Origin: Stictocephala bisonia
Taxonomy: Eukaryota; Arthropoda; Insecta; Hemiptera; Membracidae
Direction: 5' to 3'
Assembly (NCBI GenBank): GCA_035578905.1
Contig: JAQJVL010000284.1
Coordinates: 620,001 to 684,000 of the forward strand
Length of the DNA: 64,000 bases
Shown piece by piece: positions 11,888-22,795 of the stretch (position 1 is the stretch's first letter; the number at the start of each line of letters is the position of its first letter). The position numbers and the translations under genes are program-made. The notes beneath the pieces were generated by a model, which did no database searches, was not told where the DNA came from, and was given only the letters and a program-made list of their open reading frames with translations.

Positions 11888-14800
11888 TAATTTAGTTACC
11901 TAACCCCCTTTACTAAGACTCACAATCTGTGCTAGGATCAGACAGGCCAACATGAGTGTGACTGAACTGTCATTCCTGCCTGTGAAGTAGATCACGTAGT
12001 TAATGTAGTTACCTAACCCCCTTTACTAAGACTCACAATCTGTGCTAGGATCAGACAGGCCAACATGAGTGTGACTGAACTGTCATTCCTGCCTGTGAAG
12101 TAGATCACGTAGTTAATGTAGTTACCTAACCCCCTTTACTAAGACTCACAATCTGTGCTAGGATCAGACAGGCCAACATGAGTGTGACTGAACTGTCATT
12201 CCTGCCTGTGAAGTAGATCACATAGTTAATGTAGTTACCTAACCCCCTTTACTAAGACTCACAATCTGTGCTAGGATCAGACAGGCCAACATGAGTGTGA
12301 CTGAACTGTCATTCCTGCCTGTGAAGTAGATCACGTAGTTAATGTAGTTACCTAACCCCTTTTACTAAGCCTCATAATCTGTGCTAGGATCAGACAGGCC
12401 AACATGAGTGTGACTGAACTGTCATTCCTGCCTGTGAAGTAGATCACGTAGTTAATGTTGTTACCTAACCCCTTTTACTAAGCCTCATAATCTGTGCTAG
12501 GATCAGACAGGCCAACATGAGTGTGACTGAACTGTCATTCCTGCCTGTGAAGTAGATCACGTAGTTAATGTAGTTACCTAACCCCTTTTACTAAGCCTCA
12601 TAATCTGTGCTAGGATCAGACAGGCCAACATGAGTGTGACTGAACTGTCATTCCTGCCTGTGAAGTAGATCACGTAGTTAATGTAGTTACCTAACCTCCT
12701 TTACTAAGACTCACAATCTGTGCTAGGATCAGACAGGCCAACATGAGTGTGACTGAACTGTCATTCCTGCCTGTGAAGTAGATCACGTAGTTAATGTAGT
12801 TACCTAACCCCTTTTACTAAGCCTCACAATCTGTGCTAGGATCAGACAGGCCAACATGAGTGTGACTGAACTGCCATTCCTGCCTGTGAATTAGATCACG
12901 TAGTTAATGTAGTTACCTAACCCCCTTTACTAAGCCTCACATTCTGTGCTAGGATCAGACAGGCCAACATGAGTGTGACTGAACTGTCATTCCTGCCTGT
13001 GAAGTAGATCACGTAGTTAATTTAGTTACCTAACCCCCTTTACTAAGACTCACAATCTGTGCTAGGATCAGACAGGCCAACATGAGTGTGACTGAACTGT
13101 CATTCCTGCCTGTGAAGTAGATCACGTAGTTAATGTAGTTACCTAACCCCCTTTACTAAGACTCACAATCTGTGCTAGGATCAGACAGGCCAACATGAGT
13201 GTGACTGAACTGTCATTCCTGCCTGTGAAGTAGATCACGTAGTTAATGTAGTTACCTAACCCCCTTTACTAAGACTCACAATCTGTGCTAGGATCAGACA
13301 GGCCAACATGAGTGTGACTGAACTGTCATTCCTGCCTGTGAAGTAGATCACGTAGTTAATGTAGTTACCTAACCCCCTTTACTAAGACTCACAATCTGTG
13401 CTAGGATCAGACAGGCCAACATGAGTGTGACTGAACTGTCATTCCTGCCTGTGAAGTAGATCACGTAGTTAATGTAGTTACCTAACCCCTTTTACTAAGC
13501 CTCATAATCTGTGCTAGGATCAGACAGGCCAACATGAGTGTGACTGAACTGTCATTCCTGCCTGTGAAGTAGATCACGTAGTTAATGTAGTTACCTAACC
13601 CCTTTTACTAAGCCTCATAATCTGTGCTAGGATCAGACAGGCCAACATGAGTGTGACTGAACTGTCATTCCTGCCTGTGAAGTAGATCACGTAGTTAATG
13701 TAGTTACCTAACCCCTTTTACTAAGCCTCATAATCTGTGCTAGGATCAGACAGGCCAACATGAGTGTGACTGAACTGTCATTCCTGCCTGTGAAGTAGAT
13801 CACGTAGTTAATGTAGTTACCTAACCTCCTTTACTAAGACTCACAATCTGTGCTAGGATCAGACAGGCCAACATGAGTGTGACTGAACTGTCATTCCTGC
13901 CTGTGAAGTAGATCACGTAGTTAATGTAGTTACCTAACCCCTTTTACTAAGCCTCATAATCTGTGCTAGGATCAGACAGGCCAACATGAGTGTGACTGAA
14001 CTGTCATTCCTGCCTGTAAAGTAGATCAAGTAGTTAATGTAGTTACCTAACCCCTTTTACTAAGCCTCACAATCTGTGCTAGGATCAGACAGGCCAACAT
14101 GAGTGTGACTGAACTGCCATTCCTGCCTGTGAATTAGATCACGTAGTTAATGTAGTTACCTAACCCCCTTTACTAAGCCTCACATTCTCTGCTAGGATCA
14201 GACATGCCAACATGAGTGTGACTGAACTGTCATTCCTGCCTGTGAAGTAGATCAAGTAGTTAATGTAGTTACCTAACCCCTTTTACTAAGCCTCCCAATC
14301 TGTGCTAGAATCAGACAGGCCAACATGAGTGTGACTGAACTGCCATTCCTGCCTGTGAATTAGATCACGTAGTTAATGTAGTTACCTAACCCCCTTTACT
14401 AAGCCTCACATTCTCTGCTATCATCAGACATGCCAACATGAGTGTGACTGAACGGCCATTCCTGCCTGTGAAGTAGATCACGTAGTTAATGTAGTTACCT
14501 AACCCCCTTTACTAAGCTTCACAATCTGTGCTAGGATCAGACAGGCCAACATGAGTGTGACTGAACTGTCATTCCTGCCTGTGAAGTAGATCACGTAGTT
14601 AATGTAGTTACCTAACCCCTTTTACTAAGCTTCACAATCTGTGCTAGGATCAGACATGCCAACATGAGTGTGACTGAACTGCCATTCCTGCCTGTGAAGT
14701 AGATCACGTAGTTAATGTAGTTACCTAACCCCTTTTACTAAGCCTCACAATCTGTGCTAGGATCAGACAGGCCAACATGAGTGTGACTGAACTGTCATTC

Positions 14801-15471
14801 CTGCCTGTGAAGTAGATCACGTAGTTAATGTAGTTACCTAACCCCTTTTACTAAGCCTCACAATCCGTGTTAGGATCAGACAGGCCAACATGAGTGTGAC
14901 TGAACTGCCATTCCTGCCTGTGAAGTAGATCACGTAGTTAATGTAGTTACCTAACCCCTTTTACTAAGCCTCACAATCTGTGCTAGGATCAGACAGGCCA
15001 ACATGAGTGTGACTGAACTGTCATTCCTGCCTGTGAAGTAGATCACGTAGTTAATGTAGTTACCTAACCCCTTTTACTAAGCCTCATAATCTGTGCTAGG
15101 ATCAGACAGGCCAACATGAGTGTGACTGAACTGTCATTCCTGCCTGTGAAGTAGATCACGTAGTTAATGTAGTTACCTAACCCCTTTTACTAAGCCTCAT
15201 AATCCGTGTTAGGATCAGACAGGCCAACATGAGTGTGACTGAACTGCCATTCCTGCCTGTGAAGTAGATCACGTAGTTAATGTAGTTACCTAACCCCTTT
15301 TACTAAGCCTCACAATCTGTGCTAGGATCAGACAGGCCAACATGAGTGTGACTGAACTGTCATTCCTGCCTGTGAAGTAGATCAAGTAGTTAATGTAGTT
15401 ACCTAACCCCTTTTACTAAGCCTCACAATCTGTGCTAGGATCAGACAGGCCAACATGAGTGTGACTGAACT
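11888..15471. repeat. Higher-order block, copy 2, of the 113-bp satellite
   Basis: Near-identical copy of 8158-11741, offset 3,730 bp. Identity ends where copy 1 has TGTCATTCCTGCC and copy 2 has TGCCATTCCTACC (about 11741/15471). This pattern is expected from a recent unequal exchange or amplification, or from an assembly that walked the same block twice. Confidence 0.88.
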
Positions 15472-16524
15472 GCCATTCCTACCTGTGAAGTAGATCACAT
15501 AGTTATTGTAGTTTACCTAACCCCCTTTACTAAGCCTCACAATCTGTGCTAGGATCAGACAGGCCAACATGAGTGTGACTGAACTGCCATTCCTGCCTGT
15601 GAAGTAGATCACATAGTTATTGTAGTTTACCTAACCCCTTTTACTAAGCCTCACAATCTGTGCTAGGATCAGACAGGCCAACATGAGTGTGACTGAACTG
15701 CCATTCCTGCCTGTGAAGTAGATCACATAATTATTGTAGTTTACCTAACCCCTTTTACTAAGCCTCACAATCTGTGCTAGGATCAGACAGGCCAACATGA
15801 GTGTGACTGAACTGCCATTCCTGCCTGTGAAGTAGATCACATAGTTATTGTAGTTTACCTAACCCCCTTTACTAAGCCTCACAATCTGTGCTAGGATCAG
15901 ACAGGCCAACATGAGTGTGACTGAACTGCCATTCCTGCCTGTGAAGTAGATCACGTAGTTAATGTAGTTACCTAACCCCTTTTACTAAGCCTCACAATCC
16001 GTGTTAGGATCAGACAGGCCAACATGACTGGACTGAACTGCCATTCCTGCCTGTGAAGTAGATCACGTAGTTAATGTAGTTACCTAACCCCTTTTACTAA
16101 GCTTCACAATCTGTGCTAGGATCAGACAGGCCAACATGAGTGTGACTGAACTGCCATTCCTGCCTGTGAAGTAGGACACTTGGTTAATGTAGTTTACCTG
16201 ACCCCCTTCACTAAGCCACACATTCTGTGCTAGGATCAGACATGCCAACATGAGTGTGACTGAACTGCCATTCCTGCCTGTGAATTAAATCACGTAGTTA
16301 ATGTAGTTACCTAACCCCTCTTACTAAGCCTCACAATTTATGTTAGGATCAGACAGGCCAACCTTGTGTTTGACAGAACAACCATTAGTTGAATGGGCAA
16401 AAATCATCCAAATAACTTAGGCTGTGAATGTGTAATATTTAAGGTAGTAAAGTATGTTTTAACTCAAGCATTATTCAGGGAATTCTGGATAATCTGTATT
16501 TAAAATTGGAATGATTGACTTATA

Positions 16525-16526
16525 TA

Positions 16527-16561
<35 letters not shown>

Positions 16562-16562
16562 T
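16525..16562. repeat. (TA)n microsatellite
   Basis: A run of about 15 TA dinucleotides followed by a short T tract, in the AT-rich DNA just after the satellite. Confidence 0.9.
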
Positions 16563-16925
16563 TTACATCAAGTAAAATAGTTTCAGTTTATTATCACACA
16601 TTCAGATACTTTGGACTTCGTCAATGAACGGTTTATTTTTCTTTACATTTTCAATTAGTAATTACGATAACACCCTTAGGGCCACAAAGGCAAATGGAGG
16701 CAGAAAGATTCTTAGAGAAAAGTTGAAAAATTAATTCTAAATTATTTTCTCCCTTATAAGTGTCGTTATAAAATATACAGTCCTGAATACCACAAATTAC
16801 AAATTGTCCCTTATAAACACTAAAATCCGATAAAAATTGTGCAATCTCGGTAATTGAAAAACTACACATCATAGATTAACTGCAGAAACATTTTCATTCA
16901 TAATATATCTGAACAGTAAGGAACA

Positions 16926-17180
16926 ATGCCGGTGTTATCTCAGTCCTTTGATAATGCTAAAGACCTCATTCACTCACTTAAGCGAACTGCACTTAAGCAT
17001 GTTCTTGCAAAAGCAGTTCTGTTTTCTAATTGGCCAAATTCATTTCTCGTGGTGTGGGTGATACAAGTAACGACAGTCTACGAGTTGCTGCTACTGCACA
17101 CCTACGTGTACCACCTTCGCCGGTATTACACCATCTTTGCCAGTTTCGGCCTAATTTGTTCCTTTATTAAATATACTTAA
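16926..17180 (+). CDS. Unknown 84-codon ORF, possible exon
   Basis: This ORF starts at a true ATG in a fair context (aacaATGcc). Its first ~45 residues have mixed composition (MPVLSQSFDNAKDLIHSLK and more). A hydrophobic stretch follows around residues 40-62. A donor-like ACAAGTAACG sits near 17063-17072, so it may be an exon of about 140 bases. I do not recognise the product. The next exon candidates on the same strand are at 17426 and 18127. Confidence 0.2.
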   Translation: MPVLSQSFDNAKDLIHSLKRTALKHVLAKAVLFSNWPNSFLVVWVIQVTTVYELLLLHTYVYHLRRYYTIFASFGLICSFIKYT

Positions 17181-17425
17181 ATGTTCACTGTTCTATGCAT
17201 GAAGATTAACATAATTTCTAAATTTTTACATTTACTAACTAAATTTAATTCGTTTTTAATTTAACTTACAACTACCAAAGTTGTAAGTTTGGATTGCGGC
17301 TCCAATTTATATTTTAAATACTATTTTTTGTTTACTTTAAATAAGAAGATTTTTAGTTTGAGTTGAAATTTAAAGTAAAGAAAGCTTATTTTATTTTCAA
17401 GAATTTTATGATTTTATTTTTACAG

Positions 17426-17735
17426 TTTGATGACAAGAATAGTCAGGAAAGTACGTGCACCGACAATACCGTCAAACATCATCAGTCTCCACTACTTCAG
17501 TGGTTCATCATCTTCTCCACATCTCCCCCAAAACAAGGCACCTTGTTCCCTCCCCTACCCAATAAACGGCGAGGCTCTTCACACCTTCTACAAGACGTTC
17601 TGGCCCTGCTTCGATCAACTTTGCAGATACAGCATTGAGGAATACACAACAAATAAAGTTATTTTAGTCGCCAATTTATTGTCTGTCCTTTTATGTAATA
17701 TTGTTCCAGCACTGATTTTATTGTTTTTACGCTAA
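17426..17735 (+). CDS. Exon-like segment, frame uncertain
   Basis: A convincing 3' splice acceptor (TTTTATTTTTACAG ending at 17425) is followed by GC-richer DNA that is open in two frames. One frame runs 70 codons to a TGA at 17636. The other runs over 100 codons and includes YPINGEALHTFYKTFWP and CFDQLCRYSIEEY before becoming hydrophobic. The change in base composition against the AT-rich surroundings supports an exon or a decayed exon. Product not recognised. Confidence 0.22.
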
Positions 17736-18126
17736 AAGTAAGATAACACGCAGTTCTTGATGACTTGACGATTAAAGGACATTAATTGTTGTTGCGAGTG
17801 ATAGTAGGATATTTTACAATATCTATAAAATGTATAATATATTGTAATGTATACATTGAAATGTATAGTGTATCTAGCATTACTTATTAGTTACCCTATG
17901 ATACTATTACTAAACATCTTTCTATTTTGCGTATGATACTAAGTAATTTCTTTCAATTAAAAAACAAAAAGTACTTTATCTAACCTTGCCTCCACATATC
18001 TACTATCTATTATCAAAGATATAATTTAATATTCATTTTAATTTATTATTACTTAAAAATGTAGGTTTTTATCTTATATCTATCAGAATATAATTCTATT
18101 CATATAAATAAAACAGTTATTTTTAG

Positions 18127-18207
18127 ATATATTTTCGATAAAGCAGAAACAAGAACACTGTTTTCTGAGCTGTCAGAACCACAAAGAACGATTATAGAGT
18201 GGCTGCC
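18127..18207 (+). CDS. Candidate internal exon of 81 bp
   Basis: The segment is bounded by an acceptor TTATTTTTAG (to 18126) and a consensus donor GTAAGT (18208-18213). It is 81 bp long, a multiple of three, and open in one frame with incoming and outgoing phases that match (one base completes a codon; two are left over). The 26 full codons read FDKAETRTLFSELSEPQ then RTIIEWL, a charged helical peptide unlike its AT-rich surroundings. This is one of the better internal exon candidates here. Family not recognised. Confidence 0.35.
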
Positions 18208-18213
18208 GTAAGT

Positions 18214-19968
18214 GCTATCGGGTGGCACATGATTTGCACCTCTGTATATAGAGGAAGTTTTTATCTTATAGATTTGCAGATAAAAGAATAAATCCTCGCT
18301 TTTTTACTCTTGATATACTTTACAATTTTGTCAATTTATACATATAGAATCTCCTCCAGTTTCTTATGTGTGACATTTTCAAAGACGATCTGTAAAACAC
18401 CTTTTTATTTATTCTTTCGTGAAAATTGTTCTTCAAACTTAAAATTAACTTATAAAGGTAATTTATTTAGTTATTGGTCCAAATTTAATTTAAATACTTA
18501 TTTTATTCTAATATGGTTACTGTACAAAAGTTGTAGAAACATTTTTAAACATTTAATTTATTTTTACATTACATATAACAATGTTTGCCAGTCATAATGA
18601 CTACGTAAATTTAAATAGTTTATACAATCTCGTTAAAATTGCATAACAAATTAAACCGTAATGTTGTTTAATTTTATATAACTGTATAAATGTTTAATAT
18701 ATAAACTGTAAATTGTTCATGTAAAGATAAGTTACTTTGGCATATTTTTCATAGTGTTTTCTTTACCTTTAGAATCTTCATTAGTTTCCAAGTTGAACTA
18801 TATTTACAGAGTATATAAAAATAATAAACTAATATTCAAATAATATAAAAAGATGTATGAAATTTATTATTGTATTTTATTGCTTCTCCTTCAAAACATC
18901 AATAAATTACTTTTTACAATAAGCCTGCATTAAAATAAATTACTTTTTTGTAGTATTATAGTGTGATATTGAACTTTATCAGCGATATAAAATACAATAA
19001 TAATAATAATGTAACAATAATAAACTACTAATAAAATACAACAACAATATAAAATTCAATTTCATTAACTACAGTTTAATTAATTGTCTTGTCATTAATG
19101 TTAACCACAATCAACTCATTATATGCAAAATATTAAGTAAATTCTAACCACCCTTATAGCAAACAATAAATTAAATTTTAATGGATAAATTTTAATCGTG
19201 TTTCAGAGCGTGTTTGATCACTTCAAATGTTGTTGATGCACTAACCTTTCGTACCAAAGTAGGGGATATCAAAAATACCATAAGCTAAACAATATTTGTA
19301 AAATACACACCACATGTTACTTGCAGATAAAAGTAAGCCAGAATTTTGCAGTAAATTGGCATCTTTCCAACCTTTGAGAATGGTGGAAAAATGGGAGGCG
19401 TTGTGGAAACTAATCCAAAGTCGTTAGAAATCACTTAACCTGGATTGTCGATTAGTTAACAATCGCAAACTCGTCCTTGTCTTTACGAAAACTCATTTCA
19501 ACAAAACTAACATCCATTTATTAAGCGTAGATAAATGACTACATTTTACTTAGCAAATATATCTACAATGAGGAGTAGAAGTGAAAAAAGTCGTAATTTC
19601 TTAATGGAAGTAACGCTTTATTAATGTAACAAACGATATATTTGTTATTCATTACATCATTTATACAGATGTAGTGCTTACATCAAGGCTGGATGGGTTT
19701 CAAACACGAGAATAATAAATCATCATTGTTGCACAGGGCTTATAAAACCCTGTGACACACAAGTCACGTCTCTTCCAGCTAACTGATAGGAACTTGATTC
19801 ATTTCTCTCCAGCACACATAAACAGGTCTCATGTGACACATGTAACATACATCGAACACACACAAGGATAAGCACACATAGACTACCCACACATTACTGT
19901 TGCTTTGTATTTACGTTAACCGGCCCACCATCGCCTATAAACATCCGATGGTGAAATAACACACGAAA
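18214..19968. other. AT-rich non-coding DNA
   Basis: No gene is visible. It includes a short (AAT)n run near 18993-19010. A perfect 7-bp hairpin, CACAGGG / CCCTGTG with a 9-base AT-rich loop, lies at about 19733-19755 with no clear partner feature. Confidence 0.5.
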
Positions 19969-20850
19969 CCCACATACAGGCAACATGGAAACCCACATAG
20001 AGGCTCACATACGGAGTCACATTCAGGCCCAAATACAGGGTCACATAGAGCCTCATATTCAGGCTCACACTCGTAGAGACAATAATATAAATTCAGGCTC
20101 ATAGAGGCCCACATACAGGGCTACATATCGACCCCATACAGGGTTACATAAAGGTGCTGATTTATTTATATACAGTGCTTTATGTATATACAGGGTTATA
20201 TACAGTGCTGCACAAAGGCCATAAACAGGGCTACAAAGATGCCACTTACAAGACTACATAGAGGCCACACACATGTTTATATAGAGGCCACATACAAGCT
20301 ACATAGAGGCCACATACAGGGCTACAAAGAGACCACGTACAGGGTTACACAGAGGCCACATACAAGGCTATACAGATGCCACATACAGGGCTACACAGAG
20401 GCCACATACAGGGTTTTATAGAGGCCCACATACAGGACTGCACAGAGGCAAACATACAGGGCTACATAGAGGCAACATACAAGGCTACATAGAGGCAACA
20501 TACAATGTTACATAGAGGCCACATACAGAGCTATATAGAGGCCAACATACAGGGCTACACAGAGACCAACATACATGGCTACATAGAGGCCACATACAGG
20601 GATACAAATAGGCCACATACAGAGCTATATAGAGGCCAAAATACACGGTTACATAGAGGCAACATACAGGGCTACATAGAGGTCACATACAAGGCTACAT
20701 AGATACCCCATACAGGGTTACATAGAGGCCACATACATGGTTACATAGAAGCAACATACAAGACTACATAGAAGCCACATACAGGGCTACATAGAGGCCA
20801 ACAAACAGGGCTACATAGAGCCCACATACAAGGCTACATAGAGGTCACAT
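19969..20850. repeat. 23-bp minisatellite, left part
   Basis: Roughly 35 variable copies of a ~23-bp unit containing ACATAGAGGCCACATACAGG and GCTAC. The array is interrupted at 20850 by the retroelement complex and resumes at 31531, so it was the insertion target. Open frames across it (20182-20702) are only a by-product of the repeat. Confidence 0.92.
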
Positions 20851-22053
20851 TGTACCGGGTATTTTGACCGGTACATTTCGTTTTTTCGTCGTTGTCTGCC
20901 AGGCTGCCTGAGATCGCTCATGCCCTGCGATTCGCGTAATTTGGTGGCCGTTGGCCCGGTTTCGTTCGTTCCTGGGTCCAGCTTCGGTCAGGTTGGCCTG
21001 TCTTCAGTTGTCTTGTGCTGCCTGCAGAATTTCGTTATGCGAGGCTAAAGGCACCTAAAACGCAAGTGTTCATTTTGTAAGTTTTAATATCTAATCACCC
21101 TTTTGGTGAGAATATTTTGTTACAATAATATTAATCGTTCTTGCTTGTGTTTTCAGAGTTTTGTTAAATTTCGTGTTCTTTGTCTAGATGTTTCTCAGAC
21201 TAGGTTAAAGCCATGTGCTCAATGTTACAGTTTTACCAGTAATTGCTTTATTATATCTTGTTTTATTTTCAATTGTAATTCTGTATAATGTTTATTGAGC
21301 CTTTTTTCAGTTGGAGACCGATTTACCATTTTTTGTTCTTTGCCAATAACCTAGCCTATCTGTGTAATTTGATTTTCATGTTATAACATATTGCTCCTGT
21401 TCTATAGCCTAGTTTTCAGTTTGTCATTTTTAGTTCCATATACGTCTTTTATAATTTGTTGATTTGTAATTTGTTTTAAATCTGAGTTTCCTACATAATT
21501 ATTCATAGCCTAAAGTTAATTTTTCACTGTCTTGTTTGCTCCACTCATGTTCTTGTTTGTCTCTTCATGTTAAGTTTTGTTAAATCAGGCACCCTTATAA
21601 TTAAGTGTTATGTGTAATATTTTTGTTGTTGTGGCTGGACTGTTGTTAATGTGCTGTGGTTGCCTTGCAGTCCAGGGTCCTTGAGTAGGACGTTTCACCC
21701 TCAGCCGGCCGTCCGGGGATTGCCGACCATTCTGCACTGCTAGCCTGGCCTGAGGACCATGTTGGAGCCTGGAGGCGCCCGCTACCCGCTCTACATCTTT
21801 GTGGTATAAGTCTCCTGTCCTCAGGTCAGTGTATTCCATGTTGTTTTCCCGGCGGCTGAGCTGGGGGTTTTGCTGTTTAAATATTTATAAAAAAAAAAGG
21901 AAATATAAAAGAAGAAAAAAAGTTTGTGGAACTGTTTAATTTGTGCCTAGGCCTAAAACTGGGACAAAGTGATTGATGAAACAGCCATGGGGACTTATAT
22001 TTTTTTTTTATTTAAAAAAAAGGAAAAGCTTTAAAATACACAAAGATTTTTTT
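20851..22053 (+). repeat. 5' LTR, 3' part missing
   Basis: It starts TGTACCGGGT and matches the full LTR at 27635 for about 1.2 kb, with only around ten substitutions by eye. The match ends at 22053, where the full LTR goes on with GATGTTAATA but this copy turns into an inverted sequence. A perfect 15-bp inverted repeat sits on the breakpoint (22033-22047 and 22054-22068). The last ~760 bp of the LTR and the PBS are absent from this side. Confidence 0.93.
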
Positions 22054-22083
22054 ATCTTTGTGTATTTTATTTATACAGAGCTT

Positions 22084-22563
22084 TCCTTTATTTTTCTACG
22101 TATTACCAAGACACCTTGACGGTAGGTCGGCCAACCAGGGCCTACTAACTGGCAAACACCCACCGTCAACAACCAAGAGAGAAAAATTTTTTTTTTTTTT
22201 TTTTTTTTTTTATAAATATTTAAACAGCAAAACCCCCAGCTCAGCCGCCGGGAAAACAACATGGAATACACTGACCTGAGGACAGGAGACTTATACCACA
22301 AAGATGTAGAGCGGTGGTCGGGGCGCCCGCTACCCGCTCTACATCTTTGTGGTATAAGTCTCCTGTCCTCAGGTCAGTGTATTCCATGTTGTTTTCCCGG
22401 CGGCTGAGCTGGGGGTTTTGCTGTTTAAATATTTATATATATATAAAAAAAAAAAAAAATGTTTTCTCTCTTGGTTGTTGACGGTGGGTGTTTGCCAGTT
22501 AGTAGGCCCTGGTTGGCCGACCTACCGTCAAGGTGTCTTGGTAATACGTACAAAAATAAAGGA
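22084..22563. repeat. 230-bp palindrome inside the 5' LTR region
   Basis: The left arm (22084-22314) and right arm (22334-22563) are near-perfect reverse complements around a 19-bp spacer. The arms contain LTR sequence (the CTCTACATCTTTGTGG to GCTGTTTAAATATT segment) joined to about 110 bp not present in the full LTR (TTGTTGACGGTGGGTGTTTG and neighbours), with long T and A tracts in the middle. The centre falls at CGCCCGCTACCCGCTCTAC, the same LTR position at which the inverted copy ends at 31530. Confidence 0.92.
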
Positions 22564-22795
22564 ACAAATAAATAATTATTTAAAAAGAATAACAATTAGA
22601 AAACCAAATAAATAATTTAACTTATAATAAAAAAAAAAAAAAAAACCTAGGCAATCCGCTTGGTTACTTTGTTGAATGGGTTTCGTGGGTGGATTGGAGT
22701 GGTCGGCAGTGGCTCGGTAGGCTGAGGGTTTTGTTCGTCTTGGACCCTGGAGTTGTCGTTTTTTGTGTATATTGTTGAGAATTGTTGCGTTAGAG
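22564..22795 (+). other. Leader upstream of gag
   Basis: An AT-rich segment with an A16 run (near 22630) is followed by GC-richer DNA from about 22645 that leads into gag. No TGG-initial primer-binding site like that at 30481-30492 is found here, so the 5' end of the internal region seems to have been lost or replaced in the rearrangement. Confidence 0.6.

Larger units (their letters stand above)
4725..16392. repeat. 113-bp satellite, about 100 copies
   Basis: A continuous array of a unit of 113 bp (114 in some subtypes) that includes GGATCAGACAGGCCAACATG, GTGTGACTGAACTG, TCATTCCTGCCTGTGAAGTA and ACCTAACCCCTTTTACTAAG. Spacing was checked at 8202 to 8315. The first monomers (4725-5100) and last (16180-16390) are the most diverged. 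Variants fall into blocks: ACATGGTTGTGAC types at 5030-7500, ACATGAGTGTGAC types from 7540 on. 113 is not a multiple of three and every frame has stops, so it is not coding. One isolated inverted monomer-like copy lies at about 56425-56490. Confidence 0.97.

Noticed and set aside
4725..16392. CRISPR-like array
   Set aside because: Units are contiguous with no unique spacers, and the setting is eukaryotic. It is a satellite.
16651..16872. 73-codon reverse frame as a gene
   Set aside because: AT-rich, no splice or promoter context and no motif; likely chance.
20182..20702. Frames in the 23-bp minisatellite as a repeat protein
   Set aside because: Frames shift between units of 23-24 bp and stop; no consistent period at the protein level.
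21585..22301. Frames inside the LTRs (also at 28370-28624) as genes
   Set aside because: They lie on LTR sequence, recur in each copy and have no protein motif.
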